Origin: CAZDCD01 sp964503885
GTDB lineage: Bacteria; Bacteroidota; Bacteroidia; Bacteroidales; UBA10428
Direction: 5' to 3'
Assembly (NCBI GenBank): GCA_964503885.1
Contig: CAZDCD010000040.1
Location: 1 to 26,451 of the forward strand
Length of the DNA stretch: 26,451 bases
The notes below the pieces were generated by a model, which saw only the letters and a list, made by a program, of their open reading frames with translations, was not told the DNA's origin and did not search any database. Made by a program: the position numbers and the translations under genes. Position 1 is the first letter of the stretch; each line of letters starts with the position of its first letter. This document shows, one piece after another, positions 7,676 to 15,825 of the stretch.

Positions 7676-8767
7676 GTGAAGAAAATTGCATTACGAATAA
7701 CCCTGGGTTTCAATCTTTTTATTGCACTCCTGCTTGTGCTGTCTTCATTGTCGGTTCATATAAGTCCGGCCGACGCATGGCCTTTTGCGTTTTTCGGACT
7801 TATGTATCCTTTTATTCTTATTGCCAACATGGTATTTGTGTTCTTCTGGCTGTTCGTAAAGAGGAAGTACAGCCTGATTTCTGTCTTTATGATCATCTTA
7901 ACCTGGAATCAATTGAAAAAGTTTATTCAATTTAATTCTGGCAAAGAACCTGTTCCTTCGGAAAAACCTGTTGTTAAACTGTTGTCCTATAACGTACGGT
8001 TATTCAACTATTACCAGTGGCTGCATGAGCCTTCAGTGCCGAATAATATCCTGTCGTTCATTCAGAAGAAAAGGGCAAACATAATCTGCCTGCAGGAATT
8101 TCTCACCGTTGAAGACAGCCAGTTCTCAGCCGATTCTGTCAGGAACGCACTGAGCGCAACACCTTCAGCCCACATCTATTATACTGATGTAGCCACCGGC
8201 AAACGCAATTTTGGTATTGCCACATTCAGTTCTTATCCTATTGTGAACAGGGGAGTGATTGATTTTAAGGGATCACCGAATGCAAGCATATTTTCCGACA
8301 TAAAAATTCAGGATGATACCGTGCGGGTATACAACTGTCATTTACAATCCACACGGCTGCGCAAAGATGATTATCATCTGATTGACAGTATCCTGCATAA
8401 TTATAATACCAGGCAACTCAACAACGTTAAACAACTGACGGTAAGGCTCAGGGATGCATTTATCAATAGGGCCAGGCAGGTTGAAAGACTGTCAGAGCAT
8501 ATAAAACATTCACCTTATAAGGTTATTGTCTGCGGCGATTTTAATGATACGCCGGTTTCCTATACATATTCCAAGCTGAAGGACGATCTTCTCGATGCGT
8601 ATCTTGAATCGGGGAGCGGCATAGGGAACACGTATTTCGGGAATTTTCCGTCATTCAGGATTGATTATATCCTTCATGATAAGCATATAAGAACATTCGG
8701 GTTCGGAACAGGAAAAGTAAAATGGTCGGATCATTATCCCATTATCTGCAATTTATATTTCAACTAA
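7676..8767 (+). CDS. Membrane-anchored endonuclease/exonuclease/phosphatase-fold hydrolase
   Basis: A 363-residue protein. Three hydrophobic helices (about 5-25, 36-60 and 66-78) anchor an EEP domain (from about 98). The metal-dependent active site is complete: Asn106 (SYNVR), Glu141 (CLQEF), His222 (NCHLQ), Asp288 and Asn290 (GDFND), Asp330 (RIDYI), and Asp352-His353 (SDHYP). EEP enzymes cut phosphodiesters in DNA, RNA, lipids or inositol phosphates; the membrane anchor favours a lipid or periplasmic substrate, but this is inference. The start is GTG at 7676, just after an AGG. The 3' end overlaps the convergent dehydratase gene by 8 nt. Confidence 0.9.
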   Translation: MKKIALRITLGFNLFIALLLVLSSLSVHISPADAWPFAFFGLMYPFILIANMVFVFFWLFVKRKYSLISVFMIILTWNQLKKFIQFNSGKEPVPSEKPVVKLLSYNVRLFNYYQWLHEPSVPNNILSFIQKKRANIICLQEFLTVEDSQFSADSVRNALSATPSAHIYYTDVATGKRNFGIATFSSYPIVNRGVIDFKGSPNASIFSDIKIQDDTVRVYNCHLQSTRLRKDDYHLIDSILHNYNTRQLNNVKQLTVRLRDAFINRARQVERLSEHIKHSPYKVIVCGDFNDTPVSYTYSKLKDDLLDAYLESGSGIGNTYFGNFPSFRIDYILHDKHIRTFGFGTGKVKWSDHYPIICNLYFN

Positions 8768-9710
8768 CCGGAAATCCGGGAAGTTCCATATTCCCACCGC
8801 TAAGAATAATGCCTGTTTTTTTCCCGAAAAATATCGTCCTGTTTTCAAGTACAACAGCCAGGGGTACAGCCGCCGAAGGCTCCACCACAATTTTCATACG
8901 TGTCCAGATCAGTCGGAGTGCCATTTTGATGCTTTCTTCCGGAGCTGTCAGGATGGCATCAATGTGACGGCGGATAATTGCGAAAGTCATGTCTCCGAGT
9001 GAAGTCAGCAGTCCGTCGGCTATGGTTACAGGATTTTCGGATGGAATAATCCTACCGGCTTTGAGCGACCTGCATGCATCGTCGGCATTCAATGGCTCGG
9101 CTCCATACACAGCGATCCCGGGATTCATTGCTTTTGAGGCTATGCCTGTCCCGCTGAGCAATCCGCCCCCTCCCACAGGTGCGATGATAGTATCGAGTGC
9201 GGGAACCTCTTCGATGAACTCAAGGGCTGAGGTTCCCTGACCGCATATCACATCAAAACGGTTATACGGATGGATGAAAACGGCCCCGGTTTTGGCAATC
9301 ACCTTATTCAGTGTTTGTTCCCTTGAGTGCAGGTCAGGACTGCAGAATGTGATCCCGGCTCCGTAATGCCGTACAGCTTCAACCTTGATCTTGGGGGCAT
9401 TTTCAGGCATCACCACGTAGCACATTATCCCCCTTGTTCCTGCGGCAGAAGCCAGAGCTGCTGCATGGTTACCTGAAGAATGTGTGGCCACGCCTTTCGA
9501 GGCTTCCTCAGCAGACAAATTCAGCACCGCGTTGGTGGCGCCCCGAAATTTAAAGGCTCCTGTTTTCTGAAAATTTTCACATTTAAAGTACAGATCAGCC
9601 CCGGTAAGCTCATTTAGCGCCGAAGAAGTCAATACCGGCGTCCGGTGGGCATATTTCCCGATACTTTTGTGGGCTTTTCGGATGTCTGAAAAACCCGGCA
9701 GGTCAGGCAT
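8760..9710 (-). CDS. PLP-dependent threonine/serine dehydratase (fold type II)
   Basis: A 316-residue enzyme of the threonine dehydratase/serine racemase family, converting Thr or Ser to a 2-oxo acid and ammonia. Visible landmarks are the PLP lysine Lys54 in KTGAFKFRGA, the SSGNHAAALA loop (78-87), the glycine-rich phosphate cup GGGGL (180-184), and SGGN (304-307) facing the pyridine nitrogen. It lacks the C-terminal ACT regulatory domain, so it should be the short, catabolic or racemase-like type rather than feedback-controlled IlvA. I cannot separate dehydratase from racemase by eye. Its start overlaps the preceding gene by 8 nt (ATGCCTGA), implying coupling. Confidence 0.9.
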   Translation of the reverse strand: MPDLPGFSDIRKAHKSIGKYAHRTPVLTSSALNELTGADLYFKCENFQKTGAFKFRGATNAVLNLSAEEASKGVATHSSGNHAAALASAAGTRGIMCYVVMPENAPKIKVEAVRHYGAGITFCSPDLHSREQTLNKVIAKTGAVFIHPYNRFDVICGQGTSALEFIEEVPALDTIIAPVGGGGLLSGTGIASKAMNPGIAVYGAEPLNADDACRSLKAGRIIPSENPVTIADGLLTSLGDMTFAIIRRHIDAILTAPEESIKMALRLIWTRMKIVVEPSAAVPLAVVLENRTIFFGKKTGIILSGGNMELPGFPVS

Positions 9711-10530
9711 ATTCGTTGTTTTTTTCGATCATTCCGCTTTTTTTCGATCGCCTGAATTCCTCATACTTTTCCAGCACTTTAATGAGAATGTCATATTGAT
9801 TGGCCTTATACAGAAATTTCCTGTCGAGGTTGCAGAAAAGCATGAAATCATCCAGTTCCTTGTCTTTCAAGCCCGTAAGAGTTCCGATTATTTCCCTGTT
9901 GTACTTTTTATCGATGACCTGCTGTATGTTGTCTTCTTTGAGGATCTCCCTTAATTTCAGCCTTTGTTTTTCTTCAGGCGAAAGAATAGGAACGGCTGCC
10001 AGGACAGGATTATTCGCTGCTCGTTCCGCTGCGGCCTTATTATCAGCTTCCCGGGCCACCCTTACCGAGGTTTCATTCAGGTCTTTACGCAGGCGGTCCG
10101 TTTTCGTTTCGGGAAGGTTGAGGTTAAGAAAATGCTGCCTGAAAGCCGAATACGATCCATAGGCATATACCCTGGCTTCATCAATGTCATATAGCCGCGG
10201 CACAAGTTCAACCTGCCAGGTCTTGCCCGTGGAGCCCGCATCCGTCACCACGAGCTTGCTGTAGAATCCTATTGCACTGAATACCAGCGAGTCACCTGTT
10301 CTGGCCCGCAATACAAACAAACCTGAGGTATCGGTAAGCGCAGAAGTCTTTGAAGATTCGTTCCAGATATTCACATACGGCAGGCATTCGTGATTTGCCT
10401 GGCCGGTGACCTTGCCCCTGAATAAATAAAACGACCGGGTGTCAGGCTGCTGGGAAAATGCAGGCTGAACAGAAAGCCTGGTCAGAATTAGGAAACCGGC
10501 TGGTATGTAAAGGATGGATTTCACCAGCAC
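9703..10530 (-). CDS. Secreted protein with CarboxypepD_reg-like domain
   Basis: A 275-residue exported protein. A signal peptide runs to about residue 27 (PAFSQQ). Residues 36-97 look like a carboxypeptidase-regulatory-like beta sandwich: FRGKVTG, LPYVNIWN, TDTSGLFVL and GDSLVFSAIGF, the same module found at the N-terminus of SusC-type receptors. No TonB-dependent barrel follows. The rest (about 130-275) is charged and probably helical. The start codon is GTG at 10530; a second in-frame GTG lies two codons on. It overlaps the dehydratase gene by 8 nt although the products are unrelated (periplasmic versus cytoplasmic). Confidence 0.75.
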   Translation of the reverse strand: MLVKSILYIPAGFLILTRLSVQPAFSQQPDTRSFYLFRGKVTGQANHECLPYVNIWNESSKTSALTDTSGLFVLRARTGDSLVFSAIGFYSKLVVTDAGSTGKTWQVELVPRLYDIDEARVYAYGSYSAFRQHFLNLNLPETKTDRLRKDLNETSVRVAREADNKAAAERAANNPVLAAVPILSPEEKQRLKLREILKEDNIQQVIDKKYNREIIGTLTGLKDKELDDFMLFCNLDRKFLYKANQYDILIKVLEKYEEFRRSKKSGMIEKNNEYA

Positions 10531-10591
10531 TATTTTGCGAATAAGGTATTAATTATTTGCATGTTGTGAAAAAAAGCCTTGTTAAAAGATG

Positions 10592-11242
10592 TTAAATGAT
10601 CTTTCCGTCCTTCATCTGGATCATCCGGTCTGACATACCGGCAAGCTCTTTATCATGGGTCACGATCACAAAAGTCTGGTTGTATTTCTCACGAAGCTGA
10701 AAAAAAAGTTCATGAAGCTCTTTTTTATGCTCTGTATCGAGATTTCCCGAAGGTTCATCGGCAAGAATAACCGAAGGGTTGTTGATCAGTGCCCTGGCTA
10801 CTGCCACACGCTGCTGTTCACCTCCCGAAAGTTCACCGGGTTTGTGATCGAGCCGGTGGTCGAGCTTCAGGAATTTCAGGATCTCTTTGGCCCGGGTTTC
10901 TGCAGTTGATTTTGAGACATTTGAAATGAAAGCCGGTATGCACACATTTTCGAGCGCTGTAAATTCCGGCAGCAGGTGATGAAATTGAAAAACAAACCCG
11001 ATGTGGTTGTTCCTGAATCGTGCAAGCTGCTTATCTTTCAACTGGTTGGTCTGAATTCCGTTTATGGTGACCGTTCCTGAAGAGGGATTCAGCAGGGTGC
11101 CGATTATCTGCAGCAGGGTAGTTTTTCCGGCTCCGCTGGGCCCGACAATGGTCACTATTTCACCCTTGCTTATCTTAACCCGGATGCCTTTGAGTACCTG
11201 GAGCGGACCGAATGATTTGGTGATGTCGCTGGTTTCAATCAT
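10592..11242 (-). CDS. lolD: ABC transporter ATPase, LolD type
   Basis: A 216-residue ATP-binding subunit of the MacB/LolD class. Walker A is GPSGAGKTT (34-42), Q-loop Gln86, signature LSGGEQQ (138-144), Walker B VILADEP (158-164) and switch His196. The region FVFQFHHLLPEFTALENV is typical of LolD, which powers release of lipoproteins from the inner membrane to LolA. No LolC/LolE permease gene is in the window. I start at ATG 11242; an alternative TTG at 11254 would overlap the antiporter stop by 4 nt (TTGA) and add four residues. A different MacB-like export role remains possible. Confidence 0.85.
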   Translation of the reverse strand: MIETSDITKSFGPLQVLKGIRVKISKGEIVTIVGPSGAGKTTLLQIIGTLLNPSSGTVTINGIQTNQLKDKQLARFRNNHIGFVFQFHHLLPEFTALENVCIPAFISNVSKSTAETRAKEILKFLKLDHRLDHKPGELSGGEQQRVAVARALINNPSVILADEPSGNLDTEHKKELHELFFQLREKYNQTFVIVTHDKELAGMSDRMIQMKDGKII

Positions 11243-11250
11243 TGGAACGA

Positions 11251-12192
11251 TCAATTCGATTTAAAAAGCAAATATACATAAACACAATAAACAACGAACA
11301 GAATCAATCCTTTGGTGCGTGTTAAACGGCCACCCTTCAGGGGGAGAATGAACAGGAACAGCAGTATGGCTATACCGAGCATCCAGTAGATGTCGAACGA
11401 CAGGGTTTGCTCCGGAACGGCGATGCTCTTTACTACAGAAGTTATCCCCAGAACACCCAGGATGTTGAATATGTTCGAGCCGATAATATTGCCGATGGAA
11501 ATATCCATCTCTTTGTGAAACGCCGCTGCCGCTGAAGTGACCAGCTCAGGAATGCTGGTCCCGAAGGCAATAAGGGTAATAGAGATGACCCGTTCGCTGA
11601 TACCGAAAGTACGGGCAATGGATGAAGCATTCTCAACCAGCAGGTAAGAACCCAGTGCCAGTCCTATAGTTGAAAACAAGATAGCAAGTACCGACATTCT
11701 TTTTGAGTAATGGACATCGGTAATTTCGGCATCAAGGGTGTAATTTTTCCTGGAAAAGTGAATCGAAAGCACCAGGTAAGCCACCAGGAACAGGATAAAA
11801 AACAACCCTTCGAAAAATTTAAGTGACCGATCCAGGATAAATACATAAAACAAAAGGCTTGCAACCATCATCACAGGCCAATCGATCTTTACCGAGTTTT
11901 TCCTGACGGGAATGGGGAAAATGATGGCCGTAATCCCGAGTACAAGGGCAATATTCGCGATGTTTGATCCCACAACATTCCCGATTGTTATGGCAGGATG
12001 GCCTCTAACGGTGGCAAAGAGGCTCACAAAAAGCTCAGGGGCCGAAGTGCCGAATGCAACAACCGTGAGGCCGATCACAAGTTTCGAAACTTTATACCTG
12101 AACGCTAACGAAACACTCCCTTTTACCAGGTATTTACCGCTGAGGATCAGTATAGCGAATCCTGATAATAAGAGCAGATATTCTATGTACAT
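11251..12192 (-). CDS. Calcium/sodium antiporter, CaCA family (YrbG-like)
   Basis: A 313-residue inner-membrane antiporter with about ten helices in two inverted halves. The two alpha repeats are clear: GTSAPE (48-53) with GNVVGSN (71-77), and GTSIPE (211-216) with GNIIGSN (234-240). The acidic residues of these motifs bind Ca2+ and Na+ in this family. I start at ATG 12192 (MYIEYLLLL), which fits the usual length of about 320. The upstream-extended frame to 12300 would add 36 polar residues and overlap the end of tatA. It lies 52 nt downstream of tatA, and its stop touches lolD. Confidence 0.92.
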   Translation of the reverse strand: MYIEYLLLLSGFAILILSGKYLVKGSVSLAFRYKVSKLVIGLTVVAFGTSAPELFVSLFATVRGHPAITIGNVVGSNIANIALVLGITAIIFPIPVRKNSVKIDWPVMMVASLLFYVFILDRSLKFFEGLFFILFLVAYLVLSIHFSRKNYTLDAEITDVHYSKRMSVLAILFSTIGLALGSYLLVENASSIARTFGISERVISITLIAFGTSIPELVTSAAAAFHKEMDISIGNIIGSNIFNILGVLGITSVVKSIAVPEQTLSFDIYWMLGIAILLFLFILPLKGGRLTRTKGLILFVVYCVYVYLLFKSN

Positions 12193-12244
12193 CCGGGTGG
12201 GTTGATTGATCGTTTTTACGATTTTCTGAAGAACCGTAACAGGT

Positions 12245-12466
12245 CTATTCCGTGATATTTTTTTTGATGTCTTTAATATCATCGCTGATATCAGAGGCAC
12301 TGTTATTTAATTCCCTCTTAATATCTTCGGTGGCCTTTCTGAACTCCCTCATTCCTTTACCCAGTCCTTTCGCAAATTCGGGTATTTTCTTAGATCCGAA
12401 TAGCAAAAGTACGGCCAAAAGCACAATCATGAGTTCCTGTCCGCTGATAAATAATAGCATATTCAT
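12245..12466 (-). CDS. tatA: Twin-arginine translocase subunit TatA/E
   Basis: A 73-residue protein with the TatA layout: a short N-terminal segment, one membrane helix (about 8-24, GQELMIVLLAVLLLFGS), the hinge FGSKKIPE, an amphipathic helix (FAKGLGKGMREFRKATEDI) and a charged tail. TatA forms the pore for folded proteins with twin-arginine signals. I chose ATG 12466; a second ATG two codons later is possible. The longer frame from 12514 begins in the loop of the secDF terminator hairpin and contains the likely promoter, so it cannot be right. TatC is not in the window. Confidence 0.92.
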   Translation of the reverse strand: MNMLLFISGQELMIVLLAVLLLFGSKKIPEFAKGLGKGMREFRKATEDIKRELNNSASDISDDIKDIKKNITE

Positions 12467-12486
12467 AGCAAAAAGGATTGAATTTG

Positions 12487-12494
12487 CAAATATA
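12487..12494 (-). promoter_or_regulatory. Predicted -7 promoter element for tatA
   Basis: On the minus strand this reads TATATTTG, an exact TAnnTTTG match, 20 nt upstream of the tatA ATG. It abuts the T-run of the secDF terminator, so the two genes have back-to-back termination and initiation signals. I see no -33 TTTG at the usual spacing. Confidence 0.45.
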
Positions 12495-12495
12495 C

Positions 12496-12524
12496 AAAAA
12501 AAGCCCCAACACATTGTTGAGGCT
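12496..12524 (-). terminator. Rho-independent terminator of secDF
   Basis: On the minus strand AGCCTCAACA (12524-12515) pairs with TGTTGGGGCT (12511-12502) across an ATG loop. This gives a 10-bp stem with a single G-U pair, followed directly by a run of seven Ts counting the last stem base. It lies 23 nt after the secDF stop codon. Confidence 0.9.
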
Positions 12525-12547
12525 TCTTATCTTAATTTAGGAGCAAA

Positions 12548-15500
12548 TCAGATGGTGTGCTTTTTGCCGATATTCTTCTTTATCGTATCGAATACGATCG
12601 GTGTTGCGATGAACAACGATGAATACGTACCTACGACAACACCTATCAGCAACGCAAAAATGAAACCCTGTATGCTTTCTCCGCCAAACATAAAGATCGT
12701 GAGCAACACCACAATTGTAGTCATGGATGTGTTGATTGTCCGGCTGATGGTGCTGTTCAGTGCAAGATTCATCATTTCAGTCACATCACGCTTCGGATAC
12801 AGGGTCCTGTATTCCCTGATCCTGTCGAATACCACCACGGTGTCGTTGATCGAGTACCCGACCACTGTGAGGATGGCTGCAATAAAAGCCTGGTCGATTT
12901 CAAGCGAGAAGCGCATTTTGCCATACAGCAGCGAGAACAGCCCGAGCACGATCAATGAGTCATGGATCAGTGCGGCCACAGCACCCAGTCCATACTGCCA
13001 GTTTCTGAAGCGTACAAATATATAAAAGAACATGAAAAGCAGGGCAACGAAAATAGCATATACGGCCTGCCTCTTGATATCATCTGCAATTGTCGGACCG
13101 ACCTTTTGGGTACTCTGCCAGTTCTTACTGAAGAACTGGTCGTAGGATACATTACCGGCGACAGATTTCAAACCGTCGTAAAGCTTATGCTGGAGTTCAT
13201 CCTCAACATTTTCACTTTCCTCATCAACCTTATACAGTGTAGTGATCCTTACCTGGTTGTCGCTTCCGAAAGTAATCACTTTTGGCCGCTCACCAAGCTC
13301 AGGCTGAAGCAGGTCGGCAATTTCAAATGGTTTTACGGCATGATCGAACTTTATGATGTAGTTGCGGCCCCCTTTGAAATCCACACCCTGATCGAGACCC
13401 CTGGTGGCAAGAGATCCGATGCTTATAAGAAGCATTATGCCTGAAACCACATAGAACGTTTTCCTGAGCCCGACAAAATTGATATTGGTATTCTTAAATG
13501 CTCCTTCGGTAAGTTTTGTAGAGAATTTCAGGTCAGAGTTCCTCGTAAGAAATATTTCGAAGATCAGCCTTGTAATGAAGATTGCTGAAAAGAGCGAGGT
13601 ACAGATACCGATCACCAGCGTGGTGGCAAACCCCTTAATCGGACCGGTTCCCAGTAAGTAAAGAATGATACCGGTAACCAGGGTGGTAATGTTGGCATCG
13701 AGAATAGCCGAATACGCATTTTTATATCCGTCGGATATGGCCATCCTGATCCCCTTGCCGGCAGTAATCTCCTCCCGGATTCGTTCATAGATCAGCACGT
13801 TTGCATCAACCGACATACCGATGGTCAACACAATACCGGCGATTCCGGGCAGTGTAAGAGCCGGACCGAAAGAAGCAAGCACCCCGATCAGGAAAAACAT
13901 GTTGATCAGCAGGGCAAGATCGGCAATCAGCCCGGCCTTACGGCTGTAATAAAAAACCATGTACAGCAGGATAACAAGGAATGCTATAAGGAATGAATTC
14001 AGCCCTGAAGTGACGGCCTGCTTTCCAAGCGAAGGCCCGATCACTTCTTCGGAAACAATATTACAGCGTGCGGGAAGGGTTCCCGATTTCAGAAGGTTAG
14101 CCAGGTCCTGTGCATCTTTTGCCGTAAAGTTTCCTGAAATTTCTGTGCTGCCGGTTGATATTTCTTCGCGGACCACTGCCGAAGAATACACCAGGTCGTC
14201 CATGGCGATAACCACGAAGCGGCCGACATTATCTTTTGTAATACGCGCCCAAATTTTGGTGCCTTTGCCGTCCATGGTCATTGAAACATGCGCGGTACCC
14301 TGGTACTGATCGTATCCTTCCCTTGCGCTGGTAACAACGTCACCGTCGAGAGGGGCAGATCCGTCGCGGGTAGTGATCTTTATGGCATGCAATTTATAAA
14401 TATCGGTCAGCTTTTGTGTTTGCGGATCTTTTTCAGGTATGGCAGACCAGAAGTACTTAAAATCTTTTGGGAAAACACCCCGCTTCATACAAATTTGCAT
14501 ATACTCATCAACTTTTGCTGTATCTCTGAAATGAGCCTGTCCGATAGCCGAACCCGGGTAGAATTTTTCCTGGTCGGCCATGGGTTTCAGATACTCGAAT
14601 AACGGGTAATTCTCGTAAAATGTCTGTGCGGCAATGGCAGTATCTGCCAGTTGTGTGGAATCTCTCAGTTGTGATAACAGTGAGGGTTCTTCACCGGTCT
14701 CCCCGGTATCTTTTGCCGGCTGTTCAGCATTAAGCAGGGTATCAACTTTTGATTTGCCGGCCTTTTCTTCGTCCTTTGCCAACGTTTTTTGGGTTTCGAG
14801 GTACTCCTTGATCACTTCGTTGGCATGCATGAGGTTTTGAGCAAGCTCGGTATTGTCGTAAGTTTCCCAGAATTCAAGCTTGGCAGTACCCTGGAGCAAT
14901 TTTCTGACCCGGTCTTTTTCTGCCACGCCGGGTAATTCCACAAGAATCCTCTCACCTCCTTCAAGCCGCTGCACGTTTGGCTGGGCCACACCAAAATGGT
15001 CGATACGGGTACGGATAATATTGAATGAATTGCTTACGGCATCATTAGCCTCGCTCCGGATAACACCAAGCACCTCATCATTGGTGGAATTGTAGTTTAT
15101 CTTATCGCGAAGTGCCGGTGAACCCAAAAATATAGCGGCCATTCGCGCATCAGGATCTATCTCCTGAAATGCCCGGCCGAACAACGTTACAAAATCAGCG
15201 TTTTGAGATTTCTGCCAGCGTTTCGCCAGGGCTATGGCCTTATTGAATGTAGTATCCTTACTGTTGCTTGATAATGAGCGGATAACATCCTCAACAGATA
15301 CCTCAAGAATCACATTCATCCCTCCCTGGAGGTCAAGGCCCAGGTTGATCTCCCTCTCCTGGCATTCCTTATACGTATACTTTCTCAGGCCGAAAAGAAA
15401 ATTATACACTACCTCAGGGGAGATTGAGTCGAGATATGCCTGTTCCAATGCAGGATTACCGTTAGCGTATTCTTTGGCATCCCTTCTGACTTCAAGGGCT

Positions 15501-15580
15501 TTGTATGTGAAAAGCAACTGATAAATACAGACGAGGACCAGAGCAATTGTGAGTGTCCAGATGGCTCCTTTATTTCGCAT
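12548..15580 (-). CDS. secDF: Protein translocase subunit SecDF (fused SecD-SecF)
   Basis: A 1,010-residue fused SecD-SecF, which uses the proton-motive force to pull proteins through SecYEG. The SecD half has TM1 (about 7-26), LGLDLQGGMNVILEV (80-94), the large periplasmic head with GVAQPNVQRLEGGERILVEL, and a five-helix block holding GMSVDANVLIYERIREE. The SecF half starts near residue 700 with its own TM1, then GVDFKGG, a small periplasmic domain, and the final helices with NDTVVVFDRIREYR. Fusion and size are standard for Bacteroidota. It has its own promoter box and a strong terminator, so it appears monocistronic. Confidence 0.97.
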   Translation of the reverse strand: MRNKGAIWTLTIALVLVCIYQLLFTYKALEVRRDAKEYANGNPALEQAYLDSISPEVVYNFLFGLRKYTYKECQEREINLGLDLQGGMNVILEVSVEDVIRSLSSNSKDTTFNKAIALAKRWQKSQNADFVTLFGRAFQEIDPDARMAAIFLGSPALRDKINYNSTNDEVLGVIRSEANDAVSNSFNIIRTRIDHFGVAQPNVQRLEGGERILVELPGVAEKDRVRKLLQGTAKLEFWETYDNTELAQNLMHANEVIKEYLETQKTLAKDEEKAGKSKVDTLLNAEQPAKDTGETGEEPSLLSQLRDSTQLADTAIAAQTFYENYPLFEYLKPMADQEKFYPGSAIGQAHFRDTAKVDEYMQICMKRGVFPKDFKYFWSAIPEKDPQTQKLTDIYKLHAIKITTRDGSAPLDGDVVTSAREGYDQYQGTAHVSMTMDGKGTKIWARITKDNVGRFVVIAMDDLVYSSAVVREEISTGSTEISGNFTAKDAQDLANLLKSGTLPARCNIVSEEVIGPSLGKQAVTSGLNSFLIAFLVILLYMVFYYSRKAGLIADLALLINMFFLIGVLASFGPALTLPGIAGIVLTIGMSVDANVLIYERIREEITAGKGIRMAISDGYKNAYSAILDANITTLVTGIILYLLGTGPIKGFATTLVIGICTSLFSAIFITRLIFEIFLTRNSDLKFSTKLTEGAFKNTNINFVGLRKTFYVVSGIMLLISIGSLATRGLDQGVDFKGGRNYIIKFDHAVKPFEIADLLQPELGERPKVITFGSDNQVRITTLYKVDEESENVEDELQHKLYDGLKSVAGNVSYDQFFSKNWQSTQKVGPTIADDIKRQAVYAIFVALLFMFFYIFVRFRNWQYGLGAVAALIHDSLIVLGLFSLLYGKMRFSLEIDQAFIAAILTVVGYSINDTVVVFDRIREYRTLYPKRDVTEMMNLALNSTISRTINTSMTTIVVLLTIFMFGGESIQGFIFALLIGVVVGTYSSLFIATPIVFDTIKKNIGKKHTI

Positions 15581-15641
15581 TTCTATCTGATTTTATGATT
15601 CGCTAATAAATTATACTGACCGACTTTTTTAACAAGTGGCG

Positions 15642-15672
15642 CAAATATAACTAAATTTTCATTACAAACTAA
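15642..15672 (-). promoter_or_regulatory. Predicted Bacteroidota promoter for secDF
   Basis: On the minus strand TATATTTG (15649-15642) matches TAnnTTTG exactly, about 61 nt upstream of the secDF ATG. A TTAG lies exactly 19 nt upstream (15672-15669), and a perfect TTTG lies 15 nt upstream (15668-15665). Confidence 0.5.
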
Positions 15673-15767
15673 ATCAATATACTTCGACCATGTCCCACCC
15701 TGCATCATAAATGAGGGCCTATTCAAAACATTATCCGTGTTACAAGTAAGAATCGCTGATTTCATGG

Positions 15768-15799
15768 TTTGGAAAACTGCTTATGAAAAGCTATTTTTA
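15768..15799 (+). promoter_or_regulatory. Predicted promoter for the YwqK-like lipoprotein
   Basis: TTTG (15768-15771), a 20-nt spacer, then TATTTTTA (15792-15799), which matches TAnnTTTG except for the last base. The start codon is 26 nt downstream. Confidence 0.45.
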
Positions 15800-15825
15800 T
15801 ACGTTAGTAGCCAAAATACTTCACC

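Noticed and set aside
12193..12300. N-terminal extension of the antiporter
   Set aside because: It overlaps tatA, is polar, and the family begins at the membrane helix starting at 12192.
15583..15765. A 60-codon minus-strand frame upstream of secDF
   Set aside because: It contains the likely secDF promoter box, resembles no protein and has no ribosome-binding site.
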